DNA of 64,000 nt from the NCBI GenBank assembly GCA_024697545.1, contig JAILFN010000053.1, forward strand, positions 1-64,000. Reading direction: 5' to 3'. This DNA comes from Ruminococcus sp. (GTDB lineage Bacteria > Bacillota > Clostridia > Oscillospirales > Ruminococcaceae). The first letter of the stretch is position 1. Each line of letters starts with the position of its first letter. The notes below the pieces were generated by a model that was not told where the DNA came from, did not search any database, and saw only the letters and a list, made by a program, of their open reading frames with translations. The position numbers and the translations under genes were made by a program. Of this stretch, positions 26,196 through 35,214 are shown piece after piece.

Positions 26196-26480
26196 ATGGG
26201 CAAGACAAAAGCAGAAAAAGAACGAAGCGAGCTTGATAAAAAACTCATCAAAAAAACCTTTAAACAGGAGATCGGGCAGAAAAGAAGCTTTGATTGGCAA
26301 CAGTTCATCAAAACAGCTATTGGTATATTTATAGGCATGATGATATCCGATCGGTTGAGAGGATCGGCTGATATCGCCGCACCTTTAATGTTTGCTGCGG
26401 AACTCATCATCATGATCGTTTGTATTGTTGCTGTCGATCTTTTGCGATCAGCTTTTGGAAGAATAATTCGGAGGAAATAA
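26196..26480 (+). CDS. Small membrane protein of unknown function in the his operon
   Basis: A 94-residue protein with a basic, charged N-terminal segment (KTKAEKERSELDKKLIKK) and two hydrophobic helices (about 42-54 and 64-82), ending in a basic tail. I chose ATG 26196 because GGAG at 26184-26187 is 8 bases upstream; ATG 26178 has no binding site. It is placed one base before hisD and must be co-transcribed with it. I do not recognise a family. Local A+T is higher than in its neighbours. Confidence 0.65.
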   Translation: MGKTKAEKERSELDKKLIKKTFKQEIGQKRSFDWQQFIKTAIGIFIGMMISDRLRGSADIAAPLMFAAELIIMIVCIVAVDLLRSAFGRIIRRK

Positions 26481-26481
26481 A

Positions 26482-27774
26482 ATGGAAATTATCAGAAAAA
26501 TATACGCAGACGGTACTGCCGAAGAGGAATTCTTCAAGCAGGTAGAAAAGCGCAGCGGCGAGACGGATAAGAAGGTAACTGCCGTTGTCAGTGAGATAAT
26601 CGAGAACGTTAAGGAAAACGGCGACAGCGCCGTAAAGGCCTACACCGAAAAGTTCGACGGCAAGCTGCCGCAGTATTACGAAGTCCCCCGCGAGGTCATA
26701 AATGATGCCCTGACAGAGGCAGACCCCGCATTCACCGACGCTCTTTTAAACGCCATCGAGAACATCTCCGACTTCCACAACCGTCAGAAGTCGCAGAGCT
26801 TTGTCAATGCAAAGGAAAACGGCGTTGTGCTGGGTCAGCGTGTACGCGGACTTGAAAGGGTCGGTCTTTACGTTCCGGGCGGCACGGCGGCTTATCCTTC
26901 AAGCGTGCTGATGAACGCTATCCCCGCAAAGATCGCGGGCGTAAAGGAGATAATCATGGTGACACCGCCCCTCAAGGACGGCACGCCAAACAAGGATATC
27001 CTTGTTGCAGCTGCCCTCTGCGGAGTTGACAGAGTGTTCCTTTCGGGCGGCGCACAGGCTATCGCTGCACTTGCATACGGCACCGAGGAGATACCGAAGG
27101 TGGACAAGATAGTAGGTCCCGGAAATATCTTCGTGGCGACCGCAAAGAAGCTGCTCTACGGCACTGTTGACATAGACATGATCGCAGGTCCTTCCGAGAT
27201 ACTTATCGTTGCGGACGACAGCGCAAAGCCCAAGTTCGTGGCGGCTGACCTTATGTCTCAGGCTGAGCATGACAGACTTGCTTCCGCGATACTCGTTACC
27301 ACAAGCGAAAGGCTCGCGGACGAGACTATCAGGGAGCTTGAACGTCAGATGGCTGACCTTGAGCGTAAGGAGATCATTGCGGAGTCGCTGGCAAACTACG
27401 GCGCTATCATAATCTGCGGCAGCCGTCAGCGTGCCTGCGAGATCGCCAACAAGCTGGCACCCGAGCACCTTGAAGTTCTGTTCGAGAACCCGATGGAGTA
27501 TATCGGCTGCCTCGATAACGTCGGCTCGCTGTTCCTCGGCGATTACGCTCCCGAGCCTCTCGGCGATTACTATGCGGGTCCCAACCACGTTCTTCCCACA
27601 AGCGGCACCGCACGCTTCTTCTCGCCCCTCGGAGTAAACAGCTTTGAGAAGCGCTCCAGCTTCATCTACTACACCGAGCAGGCACTCTGCGAGGCAAAGG
27701 ACGACATCGTTCTCGTGGCTGAGAAGGAAGGACTTACCGCACACGCCAATGCCATCAAGGTTAGATTCAACTGA
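26482..27774 (+). CDS. hisD: Histidinol dehydrogenase
   Basis: A zinc enzyme that oxidises L-histidinol to L-histidine in two NAD+-dependent steps, the last two reactions of the pathway. At 430 residues it matches the family. Visible motifs are [55 protein letters not shown], and DLMSQAEHD with the Gln and His zinc ligands. The C-terminal [14 protein letters not shown] block is intact. The start codon has a GGAGG binding site. Confidence 0.98.
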   Translation: MEIIRKIYADGTAEEEFFKQVEKRSGETDKKVTAVVSEIIENVKENGDSAVKAYTEKFDGKLPQYYEVPREVINDALTEADPAFTDALLNAIENISDFHNRQKSQSFVNAKENGVVLGQRVRGLERVGLYVPGGTAAYPSSVLMNAIPAKIAGVKEIIMVTPPLKDGTPNKDILVAAALCGVDRVFLSGGAQAIAALAYGTEEIPKVDKIVGPGNIFVATAKKLLYGTVDIDMIAGPSEILIVADDSAKPKFVAADLMSQAEHDRLASAILVTTSERLADETIRELERQMADLERKEIIAESLANYGAIIICGSRQRACEIANKLAPEHLEVLFENPMEYIGCLDNVGSLFLGDYAPEPLGDYYAGPNHVLPTSGTARFFSPLGVNSFEKRSSFIYYTEQALCEAKDDIVLVAEKEGLTAHANAIKVRFN

Positions 27775-27793
27775 ACCACGAAAGGCTGATATC

Positions 27794-28372
27794 ATGAGAA
27801 AAGCAGAAATCAAGAGAAAAACAAAAGAGACTGACATAACCGTTGCACTCGACCTTGACGGCAGCGGCAAGGTGGATATAGATACGGGGATCGGATTTTT
27901 CGATCATATGCTTACAGCCCTCGGCGTACACAGCGGGATGGATCTTACCGTCCGCTGTAAGGGCGACCTGAATGTTGACGGTCACCACACCGTTGAGGAC
28001 GTGGGCATAGTTATCGGACAGGCTGTGGCTCAGGCACTCGGCGACAAGGGCGGCATCGCAAGATACGGCAGCGCTTATGTGCCTATGGACGAGGCACTGA
28101 GCTTCTGCGCGCTCGACATAAGCGGCAGACCCTTCCTCGCTTTCAAAGCAGAGTTCACCGATTTCCGCTGCGGCGAGTTCGATACCTGCCTGACTGAGGA
28201 GTTCTTCCGTGCCTTCGCGATGAACAGCGGCATAACCCTGCATATCCGCGAGGAATACGGCAGGAACGACCACCATATCATCGAAGCTATGTTCAAGGCT
28301 GTGGCTCACGCACTGAAGGACGCCATGACCGTGACGGGCGGCGGTGTATTATCCACAAAGGGCGTGTTATAA
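27794..28372 (+). CDS. hisB: Imidazoleglycerol-phosphate dehydratase
   Basis: A manganese enzyme that converts IGP to imidazole-acetol phosphate. This 192-residue protein has only the dehydratase domain, with no N-terminal histidinol-phosphatase fusion as in E. coli. Motifs are [25 protein letters not shown] and the mirrored [18 protein letters not shown], which supply the metal-binding His and Glu. The start ATG is 17 bases after the hisD stop; the long ORF start at 27644 is inside hisD. Its TAA overlaps the hisH ATG by one base. Confidence 0.97.
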   Translation: MRKAEIKRKTKETDITVALDLDGSGKVDIDTGIGFFDHMLTALGVHSGMDLTVRCKGDLNVDGHHTVEDVGIVIGQAVAQALGDKGGIARYGSAYVPMDEALSFCALDISGRPFLAFKAEFTDFRCGEFDTCLTEEFFRAFAMNSGITLHIREEYGRNDHHIIEAMFKAVAHALKDAMTVTGGGVLSTKGVL

Positions 28373-28983
28373 TGATAGCTATAATTGATTACGGCGCGGG
28401 GAATATATTCTCGGTCAAGAATGCGCTTGACTACCTCGGCGTTGAGAGCAAGCTTACGGCTGACGCAGCCGAACTTGAAGCCGCCGACGCGCTGATCCTT
28501 CCGGGTGTAGGCGCTTTTCCCTGGGCTATGAAAAAGCTTACCGAAAGCGGTCTTATAGAAACCATCAAGGAGCAGTCGAAGAAGAAGCCGCTGCTGGGCA
28601 TATGCCTCGGTATGCAGCTGCTCTTCGAGAAGAGCTTTGAGTTTGAAGAGTGCGCGGGTCTGGGGCTCATAAAGGGATATGTTGACAAGATACCCGACGC
28701 GGGTCTGGTCATACCCCACATGGGCTGGAACAAGCTGGAGTATTCAACCCCCTGCCCGCTGTTCGACGGGCTCGGCGATGATGAGTATGTTTATTTCGTA
28801 CACTCCTACAAGGCATTCTGCCCCGACGAAGTTCTGAACGCTTATGCAGAGTACGGCGGGAAAGTACCTGCCGTGGTGTCCGACGGAAAGAATGTTTTCG
28901 GCTGTCAGTTCCACCCCGAAAAGTCGGGCGCCACGGGACTTAAAATGCTTGAAAACTTCGCGAAAATGACGGGGGAGGTATAA
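28372..28983 (+). CDS. hisH: Imidazole glycerol phosphate synthase, glutaminase subunit
   Basis: A class I glutamine amidotransferase subunit that feeds ammonia to HisF. The catalytic Cys is in [13 protein letters not shown], and the His-Glu pair is in [10 protein letters not shown]. The 203 residues are typical. The ATG overlaps the hisB stop (TAATG), which suggests translational coupling. hisF follows two bases after its stop, so both subunits should be made in similar amounts. Confidence 0.97.
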   Translation: MIAIIDYGAGNIFSVKNALDYLGVESKLTADAAELEAADALILPGVGAFPWAMKKLTESGLIETIKEQSKKKPLLGICLGMQLLFEKSFEFEECAGLGLIKGYVDKIPDAGLVIPHMGWNKLEYSTPCPLFDGLGDDEYVYFVHSYKAFCPDEVLNAYAEYGGKVPAVVSDGKNVFGCQFHPEKSGATGLKMLENFAKMTGEV

Positions 28984-28985
28984 CG

Positions 28986-29741
28986 ATGCTCGCAAAAAGA
29001 ATAATCCCCTGCCTTGATGTTCGCGACGGCAAGGTCGTCAAGGGTGTCAATTTTGAGGGTATAAAGGAAGTCGGCGACCCCGTTGAGTGTGCGTATGAGT
29101 ACAACCTTCAGGGCGCGGACGAGATAGTATTCTATGATATAACGGCTTCTCACGAGGGCAGGGGAGTTATCCTCGATGTCGTGCGTGAGACTGCAAAGAA
29201 GGTATTTGTCCCCCTGACCGTAGGCGGCGGCATAAAGACCGTCGAAGATATTCGCAACACCCTTCGCGCGGGCGCTGACAAGGTATCTGTAAACTCTCAG
29301 GCGGTGCAGAACCCGCAGCTTATAAAAGAAGGCGCAGATGTTTTCGGCAGCCAGTGCATATGCGTTGGTGTCGATGCAAAGACGATAGGTCCGAATAAAT
29401 GGACAGTTTTCATCAATGGCGGACGCATAGACATGGGCATCGACCTTATCGACTGGGTAAAGCAGTGCGAGCAGCTCGGTGCGGGTGAGATCTGTCTGAA
29501 CTCCATCGACACCGACGGCGTTCGCGGCGGCTTCGATCTGCCGATGCTCAAAGCGGTCGTTGATGCGGTGAAGATCCCCGTCATAGCCTCGGGCGGCGCG
29601 GGAAAGCTCGGCGATTTTGCCGAAGCGTTCGAGAAGACCGACTGCTCGGCAGCGCTGGCGGCTTCGCTCTTCCACTTCCGTGAGCTGACCGTTTCGCAGG
29701 TAAAGGACGACTGCAAAGCCAAGGGTATAATAGTTAGATAA
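28986..29741 (+). CDS. hisF: Imidazole glycerol phosphate synthase, cyclase subunit
   Basis: A TIM-barrel enzyme that, with HisH, makes IGP and AICAR from PRFAR. It starts with [19 protein letters not shown] carrying the first catalytic Asp and has [21 protein letters not shown], a [10 protein letters not shown] loop and [13 protein letters not shown]. The 251 residues are normal. It must be HisF rather than HisA because of [12 protein letters not shown] and its position behind hisH. HisA, the isomerase of the preceding step, is not encoded in the operon. Confidence 0.97.
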   Translation: MLAKRIIPCLDVRDGKVVKGVNFEGIKEVGDPVECAYEYNLQGADEIVFYDITASHEGRGVILDVVRETAKKVFVPLTVGGGIKTVEDIRNTLRAGADKVSVNSQAVQNPQLIKEGADVFGSQCICVGVDAKTIGPNKWTVFINGGRIDMGIDLIDWVKQCEQLGAGEICLNSIDTDGVRGGFDLPMLKAVVDAVKIPVIASGGAGKLGDFAEAFEKTDCSAALAASLFHFRELTVSQVKDDCKAKGIIVR

Positions 29742-29754
29742 AGAGGGGTTCGGT

Positions 29755-29838
29755 ATGGCAGAAAAGGACATGGAAAAGCCCGAGTGCATGACCGATCTTC
29801 AGATGTTATACCTACGGAGGACTTGCGATGGACGGTAA
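29755..29838 (+). CDS. Possible 27-codon ORF after hisF
   Basis: ATG 29755 follows a GAGGGG sequence and reads MAEKDMEKPECMTDLQ to a TAA at 29836-29838, overlapping the next start (29828) in another frame. It may couple translation to the zinc-ribbon gene, or be a fragment. There is no homology evidence; treat as tentative. Confidence 0.25.
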   Translation: MAEKDMEKPECMTDLQMLYLRRTCDGR

Positions 29839-30319
29839 CGAAACAAAATGCCCCTGCTGCGGAGCGCCCGACAAAGAAGTGCATAACTTCTATAAATACG
29901 GCAGTCTTATCCGCGTCTGCAAAAACTGCGGCGAGAAATATTTAGACCGCAGCTTCCGCGAACCCGCTATCCAGGGCGTTCACCCTAGAGCAAAGAATAA
30001 TTATAAAAATAATTTTATATGTATCATCGGTGCAGTGATCTTCGCTGTCGTTTTTGCCGCACAGGCGCTTTGGTTTTACAAGACAAAGACCCCTTTCGGC
30101 TATGACACACAAAATCAGATAGGCGTGCTTATAATTTCCGCGGGTGCTGTTATCGGCTGTATATTACAGCTCATATATAACAAACTGGGTTATATGGACA
30201 AGTACAATCAAAGGTTCATTGCCGAAAGCGAAAGACGGCTGCAAGATCCGGAGTATGTAAAGGAACTGCTTGCCTTTGGTATTTATGTTCCCAAAAAATA
30301 CATAAAAAAGGAGAAATGA
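29828..30319 (+). CDS. Zinc-ribbon membrane protein, paralogue A
   Basis: A 163-residue protein with an N-terminal zinc ribbon (CPCCGAPDKEVH ... CKNCGEKYLDR, residues 8-45). Two transmembrane helices follow (about 61-80 and 95-115), then a charged C-terminal helix. That helix carries the segment NQRFIAESERRLQDPEYVKELL. It is about 40% alike by eye to the next gene, so the two arose by tandem duplication. The binding site is CGGAGGA. The position in the his operon does not fit any known histidine enzyme; I cannot assign a function. Confidence 0.75.
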   Translation: MDGNETKCPCCGAPDKEVHNFYKYGSLIRVCKNCGEKYLDRSFREPAIQGVHPRAKNNYKNNFICIIGAVIFAVVFAAQALWFYKTKTPFGYDTQNQIGVLIISAGAVIGCILQLIYNKLGYMDKYNQRFIAESERRLQDPEYVKELLAFGIYVPKKYIKKEK

Positions 30320-30321
30320 CA

Positions 30322-30822
30322 ATGGGTTATTCCGAGATGAAATGCTCGCACTGTGGGAAGATGAACCGTGAGAGCTGCAACGCCTGGATGTACGGCAGCC
30401 CTATACGCTTCTGCAAGAAATGCGGCGAGAAATACATAGACCGCCGCTACCGCGAGCCTGCGATACAGGGCTTTGACAACAGGACGATGAGCGCTGAACT
30501 ATATCTGAAGATCGCACCGATATTTGCGGGTATATTCGTCCTCGCGCTTATATGGAACAGATATACCGTGACCCACCTGGGCTATTTCACCACCTATCAG
30601 ATACTTTTCATGCTGGTCGGCGGGCTGGGGGCTGTCGGCGGTATAGTGCAGTATTTCCGCATAAAGCTGGGTATCGAGGAAAAGAGCAATCAGCGCTATC
30701 TTGCTGAGAGCGAGGAAAGGCTCAAAAACCCGGAGTACGTCGCTGATCTTATCGCCAACGGCTTTAATGTGCCGGAGAAGTACAGACCCGCAGAGGAAAC
30801 AGACGGAGGACAAGATGACTGA
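30322..30822 (+). CDS. Zinc-ribbon membrane protein, paralogue B
   Basis: A 166-residue paralogue of the preceding gene with the same order: zinc ribbon (CSHCGKMN ... [11 protein letters not shown]), the YREPAIQGF signature, two transmembrane helices and the [22 protein letters not shown] tail. ATG 30322 is preferred over 30316 because AAGGAG (30308-30313) then has an 8-base spacing. It overlaps the start of hisI by 8 bases. Function unknown. Confidence 0.75.
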   Translation: MGYSEMKCSHCGKMNRESCNAWMYGSPIRFCKKCGEKYIDRRYREPAIQGFDNRTMSAELYLKIAPIFAGIFVLALIWNRYTVTHLGYFTTYQILFMLVGGLGAVGGIVQYFRIKLGIEEKSNQRYLAESEERLKNPEYVADLIANGFNVPEKYRPAEETDGGQDD

Positions 30823-31177
30823 GAATAATTACATCAAGATAGATATTAACGACCTTGACCGCTATTTCGTCAAGAGTGAGCTCATACCTGCCATATGCTA
30901 TGAGGTCAACACAAAGACGGTGCTGATGCTCGCATATATGAACAAGGAGAGCCTTCGCAAAACGCTCGAGACAGGCTACACCTGGTTCTGGAGCAGGTCT
31001 AGGCAGGAATACTGGAACAAGGGCGCTACGAGCGGTCATGTGCAGAAGGTCATATCCATTTACGCCGACTGCGATGATGACACGCTGCTCGTAAACGTAG
31101 AGCAGACGGGTGCTGCCTGCCACACGGGCAGCTACAGCTGCTTTTTCAAGGAAATATATAACGAGGAGGAAGAATGA
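30815..31177 (+). CDS. hisI: Phosphoribosyl-AMP cyclohydrolase
   Basis: A zinc and magnesium enzyme that opens the adenine ring of PR-AMP. The 120-residue protein is only the cyclohydrolase domain. Signatures are [33 protein letters not shown], the [12 protein letters not shown] metal site and [14 protein letters not shown] with the zinc-binding Cys. The start has a CGGAGGA binding site. It is separated by one base from hisE; in many bacteria the two are fused. Confidence 0.97.
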   Translation: MTENNYIKIDINDLDRYFVKSELIPAICYEVNTKTVLMLAYMNKESLRKTLETGYTWFWSRSRQEYWNKGATSGHVQKVISIYADCDDDTLLVNVEQTGAACHTGSYSCFFKEIYNEEEE

Positions 31178-31178
31178 T

Positions 31179-31517
31179 ATGACAGTTTATCAGGAGATCT
31201 TTGAGGTGCTGAAGCTTCGCAAGGAAATGTTCGACAAGGGTGAGGCTCCCGAGAAGAGCTATACCTGCTACCTTTACAGTCAGGGCGTTGACAAGATCTG
31301 CAAGAAGATCGGCGAGGAAGCGAGCGAGACTATCATAGCCGCCAAGAACAACGACAACGATGAGCTGAAAAACGAGATCAACGATCTGCTGTACCACGTT
31401 ATGGTGCTGGCTGTGAATCAGGGTCTTGACTGGTCGGATGTTGAGAAGGTGCTCGACGAGCGCAACGAGAAGATCGGCAACTTAAAGCAGTTCAAGACTG
31501 TGGATAAGAATACCTGA
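31179..31517 (+). CDS. hisE: Phosphoribosyl-ATP pyrophosphatase
   Basis: A 112-residue helical pyrophosphatase that converts PR-ATP to PR-AMP. It shows APEKSYTCYLYSQGVDKICKKIGEEASE followed by ETIIAAKNND and the LLYHVMVL helix, typical of HisE. ATG 31179 lies one base after the hisI stop with an AGGAGGAAG binding site. It is the last recognised histidine gene of the operon. Confidence 0.96.
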   Translation: MTVYQEIFEVLKLRKEMFDKGEAPEKSYTCYLYSQGVDKICKKIGEEASETIIAAKNNDNDELKNEINDLLYHVMVLAVNQGLDWSDVEKVLDERNEKIGNLKQFKTVDKNT

Positions 31518-31551
31518 TCCGTTTGCTGAGCAAAGAACGAAAGGGAACTGC

Positions 31552-32046
31552 ATGGACAACAAAGACTTCAGGATAAATATGGAGCAGCTTTCGGACGAAC
31601 AGAATGAACAGCTGACCAACATATTAAAGCAGGCGGAGAGAAGAAGAAGGAACAGCCTGCCCGAATCGACAGGCAAAAAGATAGGCATCATCGTGCTTTC
31701 GCTCTCGGCGCTTATAGTGCTGTTTTGTATGTATCTGCTGCTGTTCGGCGGCAAGGCGGAGGGCATCTGCACAAAATCGCCGCGCACCGTCAAGCATCAT
31801 TACGATTGTTATACCTACACCGTTGACGGCAAGGAATACTGGACCACATTCAACATGACGCAGGGCAAGCCCAGCCACCTCGGCAGGGAAAAGACGATAC
31901 GCTACCTGCCCGCCGCCCCTTCGGTGACCTTTGACTTCAACCTGCTGATACTCGCTCTGATAACCGCGGTCTTCGGCATGGGATTCCTGATGCTCTCGGG
32001 AGACCAAAACATCGGCGGGACTTATGAGCTGCCGAAAAGGGAATAA
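31552..32046 (+). CDS. Membrane protein of unknown function at the end of the his operon
   Basis: A 164-residue protein with a charged cytoplasmic N-terminus (QAERRRRNS), a transmembrane helix (about 43-65), and an extracytoplasmic segment (KHHYDCYTYTVDGKEYWTTF). A second helix lies at about 129-148. The topology and the YxYxVDGK pattern are reminiscent of DUF3592-like membrane proteins, a weak resemblance. AAGGGA precedes ATG. It lies 34 bases after hisE, before a terminator, so it likely belongs to the same transcript. Confidence 0.6.
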   Translation: MDNKDFRINMEQLSDEQNEQLTNILKQAERRRRNSLPESTGKKIGIIVLSLSALIVLFCMYLLLFGGKAEGICTKSPRTVKHHYDCYTYTVDGKEYWTTFNMTQGKPSHLGREKTIRYLPAAPSVTFDFNLLILALITAVFGMGFLMLSGDQNIGGTYELPKRE

Positions 32047-32109
32047 GGCTGTAAGTTTTTTAACGGCAAAGCATTTTGTCGCTTACTTGATCTTCAGAAT
32101 AAATAAACC

Positions 32110-32141
32110 GACCCCGAAAAGTTTGTCAGACTTTTTGGGGC
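32110..32141 (+). terminator. Terminator of the his operon
   Basis: ACCCCGAAAAGT (from 32110) pairs with ACTTTTTGGGG (32129-32139). The tail is only partly T-rich. Confidence 0.6.
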
Positions 32142-32205
32142 CGCTTCATTATAAGTGTCCGTTTTTAGTAACTCGTTAAGAAAATGTTAAAATACTTGTT
32201 TAGAC

Positions 32206-32234
32206 TTGAATTTTTTAGCTTTATGTGCTATAAT
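32206..32234 (+). promoter_or_regulatory. Promoter of pyrB
   Basis: TTGAAT (32206-32211), a 17-base spacer and TATAAT (32229-32234). The leader holds a GATATTT ... AAATATC inverted repeat that could form a stem-loop before the start. Confidence 0.8.
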
Positions 32235-32310
32235 CAAAGAGTATGGATATTTGCGCTCCCGCATACAGGATGGGCGGCGGCGTGAAATATCGTGAAAGGC
32301 AGTGATGTAA

Positions 32311-33396
32311 ATGTCCGATTACGCACGAAGACTTAACCTTATCGATCTTAATGATTATCCCGTTTCATGGTGGAACGGTCTGCTGGAACTTGCACATGAG
32401 ATACTCAGTGCTCCGCAGGATTACGCAAAAGCCTGCGACGGCTGCATAATGGGCACCCTCTTCTATGAGCCCTCCACCCGCACGCAGATGTCATTCCAGA
32501 CCGCGATGCTCCGCCTCGGCGGAACGATAATCGGATTCGATAACCCCGCTACATCTTCTGTGGCAAAGGGCGAGAATCTTAAAGATACCACAAAGATAGT
32601 TTCGGGCTACGCCGATATAATGGTCATGCGTCACCCCGTTGAGGGTTCGGCAAAGGCGGCTGCGCTGACCGCAGAGTGCCCGATAATAAACGCAGGCGAC
32701 GGCGGACATCTTCACCCCACCCAGACGCTTACCGACCTGCTCACCCTCAAGGAGGAAAAGGGAAGCCTTGAAAACCTGACTATCGGCTTCTGCGGAGATC
32801 TTAAAAACGGCAGAACGGTGCATTCCCTCATAAAGGCTATGAGCTGCTATAAGGGGAGCCGCTTTGTGCTGATCTCTACCCCCGACCTCGGGCTGCCCGC
32901 ATACATGAAGGATATGCTCGCGGCTGACGGTCTGAGCTACAAGGAAGTCTCAAGACTCGAGGACGCTATCGGCGAGCTTGACGTTCTTTATATGACACGC
33001 ATACAGCAGGAACGCTTCGCCAGCGAGGAGGAATACCTCGCGCAGAAGGGCGCTTATATACTCGATAAGGAAAAGATGAAGCTTGCAAAGCCCGATATGA
33101 TCGTACTCCACCCGCTGCCCCGCGTTGACGAGATAGCGATAGAGGTAGACGACGACCCGAGGGCTATGTACTTCAGGCAGGCACGTTACGGAATGTTCGT
33201 CCGCATGGCGCTGATACTTACCGTGCTGCACAAAAACGGCACTCCTCCCGCACTTATCCGCGGCAGAGAGCATAAGTCGGTCAAGTGCTCAAACCCCCGC
33301 TGCATAACCCACCGTGAGCAGTATCTCCCCCATTTCTTTGAGGGCAGCGGAGATATACTTACCTGCGAATACTGCGATCAGAGAACTCTGATCTGA
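32311..33396 (+). CDS. pyrB: Aspartate carbamoyltransferase with a C-terminal PyrI-like zinc tail
   Basis: The committed step of pyrimidine synthesis, joining carbamoyl phosphate and aspartate. The catalytic chain has the carbamoyl-phosphate loop FYEPSTRTQMSFQTA, HPTQTLTDLLTL and VLHPLPRVDEIA. It ends near residue 305, where ordinary PyrB stops. About 55 extra residues follow with C-x4-C-x20-C-x2-C (KCSNPRC ... LTCEYC), close to the zinc site of the PyrI regulatory chain (C-x4-C-x23-C-x2-C in E. coli). The nucleotide-binding domain of PyrI is absent. I infer a self-contained zinc module that may tie subunits together without UTP/CTP control. Confidence 0.95.
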   Translation: MSDYARRLNLIDLNDYPVSWWNGLLELAHEILSAPQDYAKACDGCIMGTLFYEPSTRTQMSFQTAMLRLGGTIIGFDNPATSSVAKGENLKDTTKIVSGYADIMVMRHPVEGSAKAAALTAECPIINAGDGGHLHPTQTLTDLLTLKEEKGSLENLTIGFCGDLKNGRTVHSLIKAMSCYKGSRFVLISTPDLGLPAYMKDMLAADGLSYKEVSRLEDAIGELDVLYMTRIQQERFASEEEYLAQKGAYILDKEKMKLAKPDMIVLHPLPRVDEIAIEVDDDPRAMYFRQARYGMFVRMALILTVLHKNGTPPALIRGREHKSVKCSNPRCITHREQYLPHFFEGSGDILTCEYCDQRTLI

Positions 33397-33448
33397 CGAC
33401 CCTGCGGCGTTTGCCGTAATGATCCGAGAAAGGAGGAGCCGCCCGCAA

Positions 33449-34534
33449 ATGGCTCAAAGTGTACAGTCCGACAGCGGAAGAAGTATAGTCCATACCGAGC
33501 GTGTCGGAAGGGTAAAGTATACCTACTACGACGACGGCGTAGTGAAAATCACAAGGTATAAGGCTAAGAAAAAGATATACTGGGGCAGGATATTTGCCGC
33601 GCTGTGTATGCTCATGATACTCATGATGGGCTTCATCCAGCTTGGCAAGTCCTTAAAAAAGGCTGTAAAAGGCAGCCGCACCGAGATCCAGGTGAATAAT
33701 TCAATGCCCGAGTTCGTGATGAGCGGCTCTGATAATACTACTCAGACTTCCGCCTCGGGAACTCCCGATGATGCCGAAGTTCGGGCAGAGGCTGAAAAGG
33801 GTCAGCTCTACAGCAATATGAATATCCGCGTCTGCATCGACCCCGGACACGGCGATTACGATACGGGAACTGTGGCGGGCGACGGCATAGTCGAAGCTGA
33901 GCAGAACCTTGAGATATCGCTGCTGATACGCGATTACCTTGAAAGCTGCGGCGTTGTTGTGACGATGACAAGAGAGTCTGATGTTTCGGTGTCTCTCTCA
34001 GACAGGTGCAGCATTGCCAATGAAAACGGCTGCGATTTCTTTGTTTCGATGCACCGCAATTCCGTTTCGGATACCTCGAGCGATTACAGCGGGATAGAGG
34101 CTTGGGTGAATAACAAGGCTCCCGAGTATGACACCGCGCTTGCACAGAATATACTCACGAAGCTCGATGAAGCGGGCGTGAGCGACGACCACGGCGTAAA
34201 GTACGGATACCGCGATATGCCCGGAAATAACTATCAGGTAAACATGGACACCGTGATGCCCAGCTGCCTGCTGGAGCTCGGGTTCGTGACCAGTGAGCAG
34301 GATAATGAGCTTTTCCTCAACAAAAAGCAGAAGTACGCCGAGGCTGTCGGCAATGCGATAATCGAGACTGCTATACAGCTCGGGGTCATCAGCGAGAGCG
34401 GCGAAAGGCTGCTTTCGGGACAGCTGATCTCCGAAGGCAAGAATAATGTTTATATCACCGACGCTTATGCAAAAAGCGGCGAGTTGAAATTCGTGACGGG
34501 CATAAATGATGCCGGGAACGATCCTCAAAGGTAA
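33449..34534 (+). CDS. N-acetylmuramoyl-L-alanine amidase (Amidase_3), membrane-anchored
   Basis: A 361-residue cell-wall hydrolase. A basic cytoplasmic start is followed by one transmembrane helix (about 40-62), a Ser/Thr-rich stalk and an Amidase_3 domain (about 125-320). Zinc ligands are seen in DPGHGDYDTG, VEAEQNLE and SMHRNS, and the catalytic Glu in CLLELGFVTSEQD, so the site is intact. ATG 33449 has an AAAGGAGGAG site; the ORF start at 33419 lies upstream of it. It follows pyrB by 52 bases and probably shares its transcript. It could act in cell separation or spore-wall processing; no SPOR or LysM domain is visible. Confidence 0.9.
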   Translation: MAQSVQSDSGRSIVHTERVGRVKYTYYDDGVVKITRYKAKKKIYWGRIFAALCMLMILMMGFIQLGKSLKKAVKGSRTEIQVNNSMPEFVMSGSDNTTQTSASGTPDDAEVRAEAEKGQLYSNMNIRVCIDPGHGDYDTGTVAGDGIVEAEQNLEISLLIRDYLESCGVVVTMTRESDVSVSLSDRCSIANENGCDFFVSMHRNSVSDTSSDYSGIEAWVNNKAPEYDTALAQNILTKLDEAGVSDDHGVKYGYRDMPGNNYQVNMDTVMPSCLLELGFVTSEQDNELFLNKKQKYAEAVGNAIIETAIQLGVISESGERLLSGQLISEGKNNVYITDAYAKSGELKFVTGINDAGNDPQR

Positions 34535-34554
34535 AAATGAAAGGACGAGTAAAG

Positions 34555-35214
34555 ATGTTTGATTTTCTGAGAAATGTAATGATCGTGACTACCGCTGCCG
34601 CTGTTATCTGCGGTTTTACAGGCTGTGCTGACAAGAACCAGCCCGAGCATTCGGCTGCCGATGATCCCGTAGCTTCTTCTTCGACAGAGGCAGAGGAGAC
34701 AGGAAGCTTTATCATCACCATGTATCCCGATACCGCTCCCATCACCTGCGAGAACTTCGAGAAGCTCGTGAGCGAGGGATTCTATGACGGTCTGACCTTC
34801 CACCGCGTTGTTGATGACTTCATGGCACAGGGCGGCGATCCCAACGGCGACGGCACCGGCGGTTCTCCCGATACCATCGAGGGCGAGTTCTCCGCAAACG
34901 GTCATGAGAACAACCTCTCCCACACCCGCAGCGTGGTTTCTATGGCAAGGTCTATGGATATGAACAGCGCTTCCTCGCAGTTCTTTATCTGCTATTCCGA
35001 TTCCGATACCTTCCTTGACGGTCAGTATGCCGCTTTCGGCAAAGTTACAGAGGGCATGGAGATAGTTGACAGCTTCCTTGATGTTGAGAGACTTGTGAAC
35101 ACCAACGGAGAAATGGCTATCCCCAAGGATCCTATCGTTATCACAAAGGCTGAAATGATCGAGGACGATACCGACGGCAATCCCCGCGCTAAGTTCAGCA
35201 TCTCCATAGGCTGA
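34555..35214 (+). CDS. Cyclophilin-type peptidyl-prolyl isomerase, lipoprotein
   Basis: A 219-residue exported foldase. A signal peptide ends in the lipobox CGFTGC, so it should be anchored to the outer face of the membrane. A short Ser/Glu linker leads to a cyclophilin domain. It shows TAPITCENFEKLV, FYDGLTFHRVVDDFMAQGGD with the catalytic Arg, GEFSANGH, SMARSMDMNSASSQFFI and AAFGKVTEGM. ATG 34555 has an AAAGGA site 9 bases upstream; 34537 is an alternative. Its TGA overlaps the birA start. Confidence 0.93.
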   Translation: MFDFLRNVMIVTTAAAVICGFTGCADKNQPEHSAADDPVASSSTEAEETGSFIITMYPDTAPITCENFEKLVSEGFYDGLTFHRVVDDFMAQGGDPNGDGTGGSPDTIEGEFSANGHENNLSHTRSVVSMARSMDMNSASSQFFICYSDSDTFLDGQYAAFGKVTEGMEIVDSFLDVERLVNTNGEMAIPKDPIVITKAEMIEDDTDGNPRAKFSISIG

